Shown here piece by piece: positions 17,105 through 24,790 of a stretch of DNA of 64,000 bases (the first letter of the stretch is position 1; each line of letters starts with the position of its first letter). The notes beneath the pieces were generated by a model, which was not told where the DNA came from, ran no database searches, and was given only the letters and a program-made list of their open reading frames with translations. Made by a program: the position numbers and the translations under genes. The stretch comes from CAXBMB01 sp052078155 (lineage in GTDB: Bacteria > Pseudomonadota > Alphaproteobacteria > Kiloniellales > DSM-21159): the NCBI GenBank assembly GCA_052078155.1, contig JBQJBP010000001.1, forward strand, positions 248,001 through 312,000, read 5' to 3'.

Positions 17105-17288
17105 TCTGTGCAGTCAACTGGTTGGGGCGGTTGGAGGTTGAGAGCCCCGCGACAGCCTGCCGCAGCGGCACTTGTCTAAAGTCATGGCAGCTTTCCGGGG
17201 CTCTGCTTAGTTTAGATGTATTGATTATGAATGTTTAAGTTCGGGTCGCTTTCCGTGACCAGATTGTGGAGTGGCCCTTGGGGTGGAT

Positions 17289-18545
17289 ATGAGCGCGCGA
17301 TCAGCTATGCAGGACGACAGAGTTTTGGGCGACAAGACAGACGAAAGACGCAAAGGGATTCTGCCCCGCGTGACCGGGGCTCATCTGTTCCAGGCTGGAT
17401 TTCGCCCTTTTTTCCTGGCTGCGGGAGTGTTGGGGGCTCTGGCGATCCCCTTGTGGCTGGCTTACTTTTCAGGCCACCTGACGGGCCCCGCTGGCCTGGA
17501 TGCGCTTTTGTGGCACAGCCATGAAATGCTCTTCGGTTTCGTGCCGGCAGCCATCGCCGGGTTTCTCTTGACCGCCATTCCCAACTGGACAGGGCGCTTA
17601 CCGCTCAAAGGCAGCCCTCTGTTCATTCTGTTTGCGCTCTGGTGTCTGGGCCGTCTGGCCTGGCTCGCTTCCGGGGCGCTTGATCCCTGGCTTGTTGCTG
17701 CCATTGATCTGTCGTTCCTGGGTCTGTTGTGGCTGGTGACCTTGCGGGAGGTGGTGGCCGGGAAGAACTGGCGTAACCTGCTGGTTCTGGTGCCGGTTGG
17801 GCTGCTTTTCGCTGCGAACATCCTCTTTCATCTCGAGAGCACGGGGTTGGCTGAAGTGGCAGATCTGGGGCTGAGACTGGGCCTTGGTGTGGTGGCTTTT
17901 CTCGTCATGCTGATCGGGGGGCGTGTCACCCCCAGTTTCACCCGAAACTGGCTGGCAAAGCGGAAGGAAACAAAGCTGCCGGTATCCGCGAACGGTTTTG
18001 ACAAAGGCGTGATGGCCGTCACGGCTCTATCGCTTGTTCTCTGGATCGCTCTGCCGGATCTGCTGATCACCGGCTTTGCCTTGCTGTTGGCCGGGATACT
18101 GCTTTTTGTCCGTCTGAGCCGATGGCGCGGGCTGGCCGTTGCACAGGACAGCCTGCTGCTGGTCCTGCATCTGGGCTATGCCTGGCTCGCCTTTTCTTTT
18201 GTTCTTTTGGGACTGTCTTTGCTGTCGGACGAACTGGCGCTGCCGCTTACCGTTCCTTACAGCGCCGCCCTTCATGCTTTTACCGCCGGCGCCTTTGCCA
18301 ACATGATCCTGGCCGTCATGTGCCGGGCGGCCCTGGGGCACAGTGGCATGGCGTTGAAAGCGGATAGCTGGATGACGCTTGGATTTGTGGCTTTGGCCGT
18401 GGCTGCGCTGCTGCGTGTGATCGCCGGGTGGGAACCCACAACTCTGCTATTTGGTTTGTCCGGGCTGCTTTGGACGCTGGCATTTGTCGTTTTTATCGGG
18501 CGATTCTGGGGGGCATTTACCAGACGGCCCACAGCCCGGTCCTGA
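17289..18545 (+). CDS. nnrS: NnrS family membrane protein
   Basis: A polytopic inner-membrane protein of about 418 residues with roughly 12 hydrophobic helices. Family landmarks: LFQAGFRPFFLAAG near the N terminus, LLWHSHEMLFGF (paired His) and AIAGFLLTAIPNWTG, then LIGGRVTPSFTRN, and HAFTAGAFANMILAVMCRAALGHSG near the end. NnrS binds heme and copper and protects against nitric oxide stress; it is usually co-regulated with denitrification genes. Start at ATG 17289 (after GGGGTGG) or the in-frame GTG at 17271; the RBS does not decide. It precedes the idr-like operon on the same strand but is separated by about 450 bp with a separate FNR promoter. Confidence 0.9.
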   Translation: MSARSAMQDDRVLGDKTDERRKGILPRVTGAHLFQAGFRPFFLAAGVLGALAIPLWLAYFSGHLTGPAGLDALLWHSHEMLFGFVPAAIAGFLLTAIPNWTGRLPLKGSPLFILFALWCLGRLAWLASGALDPWLVAAIDLSFLGLLWLVTLREVVAGKNWRNLLVLVPVGLLFAANILFHLESTGLAEVADLGLRLGLGVVAFLVMLIGGRVTPSFTRNWLAKRKETKLPVSANGFDKGVMAVTALSLVLWIALPDLLITGFALLLAGILLFVRLSRWRGLAVAQDSLLLVLHLGYAWLAFSFVLLGLSLLSDELALPLTVPYSAALHAFTAGAFANMILAVMCRAALGHSGMALKADSWMTLGFVALAVAALLRVIAGWEPTTLLFGLSGLLWTLAFVVFIGRFWGAFTRRPTARS

Positions 18546-18991
18546 GACAGGGGCGCTGTCAGCAGACCGACCGCATCAGGGTGCAGGGGTGGTGCCCGGT
18601 TGCTGTTATTATCCTTATGTAGAATTCGGTAGATTTCATACACGTTTATGGCGTGTTTTGCGTCGACTGGCGCTGGCAGGGCTCGACTGGTCAGGAGGCA
18701 AAGTGGGAGACGTAGGCCCTGTATTGGCCTGTAACACCCTGTTTTGTGGCAGAATTTCGACTTTTCCATGACGGCAGGATGGCCAATTTGTCGCAATATA
18801 GGCAGGCATTGATTCAGATCAAACAGCCCACTCTGGACCAGGAGTAGGGTCCCCTCACTCGGGTTTCAGCAAGCGATTCGAACAGAGGAAAAACCAACGC
18901 TCAGATCATCAGACGACCGGGAATTTCCTCGGTCAAAAAAGGTGTATTTGAGATAGGTGGTTCGGATCGGCCCGACTAGGGAGATCAATAG
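18546..18991. other. Leader region of the idr-like operon
   Basis: About 445 bases without a gene. The FNR promoter sits at 18809-18850. The 140-nt stretch from there to the first start codon would be the 5' untranslated leader. GGGAGAT immediately upstream of the ATG at 18992 is the RBS. Confidence 0.5.
18809..18850 (+). promoter_or_regulatory. FNR-type class II promoter of the idr-like operon
   Basis: 18809-18822 reads TTGAT-TCAG-ATCAA, a perfect FNR/Anr palindrome. A -10-like TAGGGT at 18845-18850 is spaced as in a class II FNR promoter (site centre at -41.5 if transcription starts near 18857). Activation in low oxygen by an FNR/Anr protein encoded elsewhere is inferred. Confidence 0.8.
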
Positions 18992-20086
18992 ATGCGACTG
19001 AAAAAAAGTCTGCTTGCCGCCGCGGCCATTGTGGCTCCGGTTGCACTGGCACTGGGGACAGCCCAGGCCAACGATCTCGGTCCCGTCAAAGCCATGGAAG
19101 TGGATGAGGCAAAAGCCGCTCTCGGCAAACGCCTTTTCTTCGACCCACGCCTTTCCGGGAATGCCGAGCTTTCCTGTTCTTCTTGTCACAATCCGGAAAC
19201 AGGCTTTTCCGACGGCCAGATGCTGTCAGACGCCTATACCGGATCGCTGCACTTCCGCAACGTGCCTACCGTGATCAACGCGGCACAGCGGGCAGCCTGG
19301 ATGCATGATGGACGTTTGGGAACCAATCTCAACGACGTGACCCGTGAGATGATCACGGAAACCTACCTGATGAACATGGACATGCGCCTGATGCAGGAAC
19401 GCATCAAGCAGGACCCTGTCTATGTGAAGATGTTCAAGGACGCCGGCTATGGGGAACCGAGCAATGGTTCTGTCCGCAAAGCCATTCCTGAATACCTGAA
19501 AACGCTGACTTCCCGGAATGCGCCTTTCGACAAGGGCGAACTGACTGTTGAAGAACAGCGCGGCTATGATCTCTTTGTCGGCCAGGCCGGTTGTGTCAGC
19601 TGCCACAACGGTCCGCGTTTCACCGATGATCAGCCTTACAACATCGGTGTGCCGAACAACCCCGAAATCTGGAACAACCCAGAGCGTCACGTGACCTTTG
19701 TAACCTATGGCAAGTTCATGGGTGTCGAAAGTTACATGAACCTGCGCGAAGACCTGGGCGCCTATGTGCGTGATCACCGGGAAGAGTCCAAGCGCAAGTT
19801 CCTGACACCGTCTCTGCGGGAACTGGTCTACACCGCGCCTTACATGCACAACGGCATGTTCGACACGCTGGAAGCCGTTGTTGATTTCTACTCCGCCGGT
19901 GGCGGTGACGACGTCAACAAGGATCCTCGCATCAAGCCGCTCAATCTGACGGGCGAACAGAAGGGCGCTCTTGTCGCCTTCCTGAAAACGCTCTCCGGTG
20001 ATCCTTTGACGGGTCCCGAATTCGTGCCTGAAGAAATCGATACCGACTATCCGGTCATCGAAAACTGGCGCGAAGTTAAGAACTAG
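18992..20086 (+). CDS. Di-heme cytochrome c peroxidase-like protein, IdrP type
   Basis: A protein of 364 residues with a Sec signal peptide (MRLKKSLLAAAAIVAPVALA, cleavage after AQA near 26), thus periplasmic. Two covalent heme c motifs: CSSCH at 62-66 and CVSCH at 201-205. MauG/CcpA family features include NVPTVINAAQRAAWMHDGR and the C-terminal TAPYMHNGMFDTLEAVVDFY. In the known iodate reductase cluster two such proteins (IdrP1, IdrP2) accompany IdrAB and are thought to remove H2O2 formed during iodate reduction. Here it is the first gene of the operon, 11 bp before the second di-heme gene. I cannot tell which of P1 or P2 it is. An ordinary cytochrome c peroxidase is the alternative, but the pairing argues against it. 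Confidence 0.88.
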   Translation: MRLKKSLLAAAAIVAPVALALGTAQANDLGPVKAMEVDEAKAALGKRLFFDPRLSGNAELSCSSCHNPETGFSDGQMLSDAYTGSLHFRNVPTVINAAQRAAWMHDGRLGTNLNDVTREMITETYLMNMDMRLMQERIKQDPVYVKMFKDAGYGEPSNGSVRKAIPEYLKTLTSRNAPFDKGELTVEEQRGYDLFVGQAGCVSCHNGPRFTDDQPYNIGVPNNPEIWNNPERHVTFVTYGKFMGVESYMNLREDLGAYVRDHREESKRKFLTPSLRELVYTAPYMHNGMFDTLEAVVDFYSAGGGDDVNKDPRIKPLNLTGEQKGALVAFLKTLSGDPLTGPEFVPEEIDTDYPVIENWREVKN

Positions 20087-20097
20087 GAGCTGGCGAG

Positions 20098-21222
20098 ATG
20101 AAAGTGAAAACAAACGTCTTTGCAGCCGCGCTCCTGACAGCCGTCAGCGCGCTGGCTCTATCCACCGCCCAGGCCTCCAGCGTCCATCCGGAACTGGAAC
20201 CGCTGGGTCCTCCGCCGATCCCGGCCGACAACCCCATGACCCCTGAGAAAATCGAACTGGGCAAACTGCTCTTCTTCGATGGCCGTCTGGGCGGGGATCA
20301 GTCCTCACCTTGTGTTGCCTGTCACGAACCGACAGCTGGCTGGGGTGTTGCTGCTCCCATCTCCTTCGGGTATCCGGGCACCACTCACTGGCGCAACAGT
20401 CAGACCATCATTAACTCCGCTTACTACGGCAAGCTGTTCTGGGCAGGGTCTTCCAAATCCCTGGAATCTCAGGCTAAGTCTGCTGCTGGCGGTGCGGTTG
20501 CCGGGAACGGTGAAGCCGACATGATGGAAGCCCGTCTGGCATTCGTGCCGGAGTATCGCCGTCGCTTCAAAGAAGTCTTCGGGGATGAATGGCCGCTGAT
20601 CGGCAATGCCTGGATGGCCATTGCTGCCTTCGAGCGGACCCTGGTGCAGACCGACACGCCCTATGACAACTACCTGAAAGGCGATGAAGCCGCGCTGAGC
20701 GATCAGCAGAAGCGGGGTCTGGATCTTTTCGTTGGCAAGGCCCAGTGCGTGACCTGTCACAACGGTCCTTTGCTGACCAACGAGAAGTACTACAACCTGG
20801 GTGTTCCGCCTGCGAAGGAATGGGAAGACGACGCCCTGTCTCAGATCACCTTCCGCTATGAGCTTTATGCCAAAGGCTCAACTGAGGAAATGTATCGCAA
20901 GACCAAGGACGATCCCGGCTTCTATTTCCGGTCCAAGGAAAAAGCCGACAAGGGCAAGTTCCGCGTCCCGAGCCTGCGCTACACCAAGTACAGCTATCCC
21001 TACATGCACAACGGTCAGCTGGAAACGCTGAAGGACGTGGTTGAATTCTACAACGCCGGTGGTGGCGAAAACGAATTCTCCGCGAACAAAACCGATCTGA
21101 TCCAGCCGCTGAACCTCAGCGAGCAGGAAGTCGACGATCTGGTGGCCTTCATTGAATCCATGTCGGGCGAGGAAATCCTGATGGATTACCCCGAACTCCC
21201 CGAATCTGCCCCCTTGCGCTGA
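20098..21222 (+). CDS. Second di-heme cytochrome c peroxidase-like protein, IdrP type
   Basis: A protein of 374 residues with a Sec signal peptide (MKVKTNVFAAALLTAVSALA, ending AQA near 25). Heme motifs CVACH at 72-76 and CVTCH at 217-221. It is clearly related to the preceding protein (LGKLLFFDGRLGG; SYPYMHNGQLETLKDVVEFYNAGGGE) but diverged, so the two are an old paralogous pair rather than a recent duplication. Likely periplasmic peroxidase partner of the iodate reductase. GGAG of AGGAGCTGGCGAG precedes the ATG; only 11 bp separate it from the upstream gene and 17 bp from the Rieske gene, showing an operon. Confidence 0.88.
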   Translation: MKVKTNVFAAALLTAVSALALSTAQASSVHPELEPLGPPPIPADNPMTPEKIELGKLLFFDGRLGGDQSSPCVACHEPTAGWGVAAPISFGYPGTTHWRNSQTIINSAYYGKLFWAGSSKSLESQAKSAAGGAVAGNGEADMMEARLAFVPEYRRRFKEVFGDEWPLIGNAWMAIAAFERTLVQTDTPYDNYLKGDEAALSDQQKRGLDLFVGKAQCVTCHNGPLLTNEKYYNLGVPPAKEWEDDALSQITFRYELYAKGSTEEMYRKTKDDPGFYFRSKEKADKGKFRVPSLRYTKYSYPYMHNGQLETLKDVVEFYNAGGGENEFSANKTDLIQPLNLSEQEVDDLVAFIESMSGEEILMDYPELPESAPLR

Positions 21223-21239
21223 GGAAAGGAGCTTTAAAG

Positions 21240-21863
21240 ATGATCACGAAAGATCAAGCACAGGCCGTGCTGGAAGACGATCGTGAAACAGCTGTGGCTC
21301 CCGTTTCGGATCACAGCCACGACGACCATCCGGCAGGCACCTGCGTCATGAACCGGCGCCAGTTCCTGCTGACCTCCAGCGCTGCCACGGCCACCTTTAC
21401 GGTCATGGTGACGATGAATCCGGGCTCTCCGGATGCCAAGGAAGTACCGGCCGCCGTTGCGACCTACCCCCGTCAGCAGGTGGGCAAGTTGAGCGAGCTG
21501 GAGGCCCATGAGCCTCTGGACTTCAACTATCCCGATGAAGGGGACTATTCCGAGTGCATGCTGGTCAAACTGGACAAGGAAGCCGGTGGTGGCATTGGCC
21601 CAGACAAGAATGTCGTGGCCTTCAGCTACACCTGCACCCACCAGGGCGGCCCCATGCAGGGCACCTACAAAGCCGATGATGCTGTACTGGGCCCGTGTCC
21701 GCTGCATCTGTCGACTTATGACCTGACCCGTCACGGGATCCTGGTCTCCGGTAACGCCTACCAAAGTCTGCCGCAGGTTCTGCTCGAACTGGATGGCGAT
21801 GACATTTACGCCGTTGGCGTTTTCGGCCTGATTTACGGCCGTTACGACAACCTGCAGGCTTAA
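21240..21863 (+). CDS. idrB: Tat-exported Rieske [2Fe-2S] subunit, IdrB/AioB type
   Basis: A protein of 207 residues. A hydrophilic leader of about 36 residues precedes a twin-arginine motif (NRRQFLLTSSAAT, R39-R40), so the folded iron-sulfur protein is exported by Tat and can carry the large subunit with it. The Rieske cluster ligands are C132-T-H134 and C153-P-L-H156. The two extra cysteines that form the usual disulfide are absent (positions 137 Gly and 155 Leu), as known for some arsenite-oxidase small subunits; this should affect redox potential. It is the small subunit of the following molybdopterin enzyme, 12 bp upstream of it. GGAG lies 9 nt before the ATG. Confidence 0.88.
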   Translation: MITKDQAQAVLEDDRETAVAPVSDHSHDDHPAGTCVMNRRQFLLTSSAATATFTVMVTMNPGSPDAKEVPAAVATYPRQQVGKLSELEAHEPLDFNYPDEGDYSECMLVKLDKEAGGGIGPDKNVVAFSYTCTHQGGPMQGTYKADDAVLGPCPLHLSTYDLTRHGILVSGNAYQSLPQVLLELDGDDIYAVGVFGLIYGRYDNLQA

Positions 21864-21875
21864 GGGGGATTGGCT

Positions 21876-24551
21876 ATGTCAACTGAATACTACATTCCAG
21901 AAACGGAAGTACCTCTGCCGCCGAAGGATGCAGAAGTCCTCTCCACCGCTTGTGACTATTGCATTGTCGCCTGCGGGTACAAAATCTACCGCTGGCCGGT
22001 AAAAGGCGGCAAAGTCGGCGGTCCGCTGGCAGATCAGAACGCTTTCGGCGTGGATTTCCCGGTGGAGCCTCTGGGTCCCTGGGTTGCCCCCAACCAGCAC
22101 AACATCGTGCTGCACAAGGGCGAGCCGCACCACGTGGTGATTATCCCTGACAAGGATACGCAGTTTGTTAACACCGAAGGTGACTCCTCCATCCGTGGCG
22201 GGGCCATCGCCAAGAAGTGTTACAACCCGCAGACTCCGACCCGTGACCGCTTGAAAACCCCCATGCTGCGCATGTTCGGCTCGCTGATGCCCATTCCCTG
22301 GGACATGGCGATCGACATCATTGCTGAGGTCAACAAGTACGTCATCGAGAAACACGGCCGTAACGCCTATGGCATGAAAACCTTCTCCTACCAGTATATG
22401 GAGAACACCTATGCCATTACGAAGTACGCTCTGAAGTACATCAACACAGCGAACTTCACTTTCCATGACACGCCTTCTGACGTGACCTCCACTCCCGGTT
22501 TCCGGGATGCCGGTTTCGACAACTTCGGCCCAGCCTATGAAGACTGGAAAAACGCCGAAACCCTGTTGATCTGCGGTACTGATCCCTATGAAACGAAGAC
22601 CATTCTCTTCACTCAGTGGATCATGAAGGGCATCCAGAACGGTCAGAAAGCCATCTTCATGGTGCCTCGTCGCACCGCTGGTGTGGCTTATGCTGAAAAG
22701 AATGGCGGCCTGTGGCTCGACATTCAGCCCGGCACTGACCTGCCTGTCATGAACGCCATCGCCCGCGTGATCGTGGAAAATGGCTGGGAAGACAGCGAGT
22801 GGATCAAGAACTGGGTCAACAACAAGTGGGAGTCTTCCTCCGGCTTCGGGCAGGGGACACGTAACACCCCCTGGCAGTGGCGCACCACTTGGGGCAAGTT
22901 CCAGACCAAGGGTTTCGAGGACTGGAAAAAATGGGTCATGTCTCAGCCTGAGTTCGAGGTGGAAAAAGCCGCCGAGATCGCTCAGATCGACCCTGCCAAG
23001 ATCCTGCTGGCCGCTGAATGGCTGGCAAAACCCCGTGAAAACGGCGACCGGCCCAAAACCTCGATCATGATCGAGAAGGGCTTCTACTGGTCCAACAACA
23101 CCGGTAACACCAACGCCGTGTCTTCTCTGGGCATCATCTGCGGCTGCGGCGGGCGTCCCGCTCAGGTCATCGGCCGTGCCGGTGGTCACCAGCGTGGCGG
23201 CCTGCGCGGGGGCAAGTACCCGCGTAACAAGTCGCCGGAAAAACTGCCCGGTCGTCGCCGTCGTGCCATCGATTCCGACCGTTACCTCATGTCCGGGCAT
23301 ACCCGTATCGCCCACGTGATCGGTAACACCTGGATCCAGGCCATGTGCGGCTCTCAGCAGCTGGCTGAGAAGTTCGAAGAGCTGACTGTGCGGAACCCGC
23401 ACCAGGTTCGCAGCCTGGACAAAGAGGCCATCATCGAGACCCTCAAAGCTCGTGTGGACTCCGGCGGTATGGTGGTGTGGAACCAGGACATCTACCTGGT
23501 TGATCCCATCGGGGCCCGCTACGCAGACATCGTTCTGCCGGCGGCCACCTGGGGTGAGGAAACCTTCACCCGTGCCAACGGTGAACGTCGCATCCGCTTG
23601 TACAACAAGTTCTACGATGCCCCCGGTGAGGCCAAGCCTGACTGGTGGATCGTGGCCCAGATTGGCAAGCGCATGGGCTTCGACGGCTTTGACTGGCAGA
23701 ACTCCAACGAAGTTCTGGAAGAAGGGGCCCGCTTCAGCCGCGGCAGCCGCAAAGACTTCTTCATGGTCAAAGTGGCCGCACAGAAGGAAGGCAAAACCCT
23801 GCATCAGAAGTTGGGCGAATTCGGCACCGACGGCATCCAGGGACCTGTGATGATGAAAGACGATGGCAGCCTGATGGGCACCAAGCGTCTGCATGACACC
23901 ACACGGTCTTTGCCTGCTGAAGGCGCAGCCGGTGCCAACGTCATCGGTAAGAAGATGACCCACTTCAACTCGCAGACCGGTAAGTGCAACATCCAGAAAT
24001 CTCCCTGGAGCCTCTTCTCCGATTACTGGGAGTGGATGCGTCCGAAGGGCGACGAACTCTGGTGCACCTCTGGCCGGATCAACGAGCGCTGGCAGTCGGG
24101 CTTCGATGACCGTCGTCGTCCCTACATCGTCCAGCGCTGGCCGGAAAACTGGGTGGAAATCCATCCCGATGATGCGGCCGAGCGGGGCATCGAAAGCGGT
24201 GACTATGTGATGCTGTACTCTGATCGGATCCCCGGCCAGAAAGACACCATCATTGGGGTGGAAGGCGATGACTTCCAGTTCTCCAAACTGATGGAACGCG
24301 GTCACATTGAGCTGACGTCTGCCGCCATCACTGCGGTTGCCATGGTGACCCCAGCCATCAAGAAGGGGGTCATGTACACCGACTTCCTGCACACCCAAAG
24401 CCCAGGCAACGCCTTGTCTGGTCGGGTGGTTGACTGGATCTCCGGCAACTACAACTACAAGATGGGCATTGGTCGCGTGAAGAAAGTGGGGGTCTCTCCC
24501 TACAAAAACAGCTTCCGCTCCATGTCTTTCGCCCGGCGCGACATCGCCTGA
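21876..24551 (+). CDS. idrA: Molybdopterin oxidoreductase large subunit, probable iodate reductase IdrA (arsenite oxidase family)
   Basis: A protein of 891 residues of the DMSO reductase superfamily, AioA/IdrA branch. The N-terminal [3Fe-4S] motif C26-x2-C29-x3-C33 followed 70 residues later by S104 is the hallmark of this branch. No signal peptide is present, so export depends on the Tat signal of IdrB. From memory of Alcaligenes AioA, the arsenite-site residues His195, Glu203, Arg419 and His423 correspond here to H197, S205, R434 and H438: three kept, the Glu replaced by Ser. That replacement, plus two upstream di-heme peroxidases and an FNR promoter, favour iodate reductase over arsenite oxidase. 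Expected reaction: periplasmic reduction of iodate as terminal electron acceptor. Start ATG 21876 follows GGGGGA; an upstream TTG at 21870 is unlikely. Substrate is inferred, not proven. Confidence 0.85.
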   Translation: MSTEYYIPETEVPLPPKDAEVLSTACDYCIVACGYKIYRWPVKGGKVGGPLADQNAFGVDFPVEPLGPWVAPNQHNIVLHKGEPHHVVIIPDKDTQFVNTEGDSSIRGGAIAKKCYNPQTPTRDRLKTPMLRMFGSLMPIPWDMAIDIIAEVNKYVIEKHGRNAYGMKTFSYQYMENTYAITKYALKYINTANFTFHDTPSDVTSTPGFRDAGFDNFGPAYEDWKNAETLLICGTDPYETKTILFTQWIMKGIQNGQKAIFMVPRRTAGVAYAEKNGGLWLDIQPGTDLPVMNAIARVIVENGWEDSEWIKNWVNNKWESSSGFGQGTRNTPWQWRTTWGKFQTKGFEDWKKWVMSQPEFEVEKAAEIAQIDPAKILLAAEWLAKPRENGDRPKTSIMIEKGFYWSNNTGNTNAVSSLGIICGCGGRPAQVIGRAGGHQRGGLRGGKYPRNKSPEKLPGRRRRAIDSDRYLMSGHTRIAHVIGNTWIQAMCGSQQLAEKFEELTVRNPHQVRSLDKEAIIETLKARVDSGGMVVWNQDIYLVDPIGARYADIVLPAATWGEETFTRANGERRIRLYNKFYDAPGEAKPDWWIVAQIGKRMGFDGFDWQNSNEVLEEGARFSRGSRKDFFMVKVAAQKEGKTLHQKLGEFGTDGIQGPVMMKDDGSLMGTKRLHDTTRSLPAEGAAGANVIGKKMTHFNSQTGKCNIQKSPWSLFSDYWEWMRPKGDELWCTSGRINERWQSGFDDRRRPYIVQRWPENWVEIHPDDAAERGIESGDYVMLYSDRIPGQKDTIIGVEGDDFQFSKLMERGHIELTSAAITAVAMVTPAIKKGVMYTDFLHTQSPGNALSGRVVDWISGNYNYKMGIGRVKKVGVSPYKNSFRSMSFARRDIA

Positions 24552-24565
24552 CGGTCTGCTGTGCC

Positions 24566-24730
24566 AGGGGGCTCTGATTGACGGAGCCCTCTGGATACAG
24601 CCTGACAACCAGGCGATCGGTGAGGGGCCGAAGCCACTGATAGCTCTGAAAACTGACCTGCAGTGCAGAGCGTTCATTCAGCCCCGATCCGTTGAACTTT
24701 CGGGCCCGCAATCCCCCTGCTTTGCGGGCC
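24566..24730 (+). terminator. Hairpins after idrA
   Basis: Two stable hairpins: CCAGGGGGCTC / GAGCCCTCTGG at 24566-24596, and GGCCCGCA / TGCGGGCC at 24703-24730. Neither has a proper T-run, so they may stabilise the message end or attenuate rather than fully stop read-through into the HEAT gene. Confidence 0.5.
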
Positions 24731-24790
24731 TGGGAGACTCTCTTTTGAGAGGCCTTACCCCTATCACTCTTTATTGAGAGAGGATTGGTC

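Noticed and set aside
17219..17233. FNR site before nnrS (TTGAT-TATG-AATGT)
   Set aside because: Only one half-site matches; the other half does not.
18992..24551. Plain arsenite oxidase (aioBA) operon
   Set aside because: Two di-heme peroxidase genes, the Glu to Ser change at the arsenite-site position, the FNR promoter and the absence of aioXSR or cytochrome c genes fit iodate reductase better. It remains the main alternative.
21879..24677. Long minus-strand open frame opposite idrA
   Set aside because: His/Val-rich shadow of a GC-rich coding strand without motifs; the idrA frame carries all the conserved residues.
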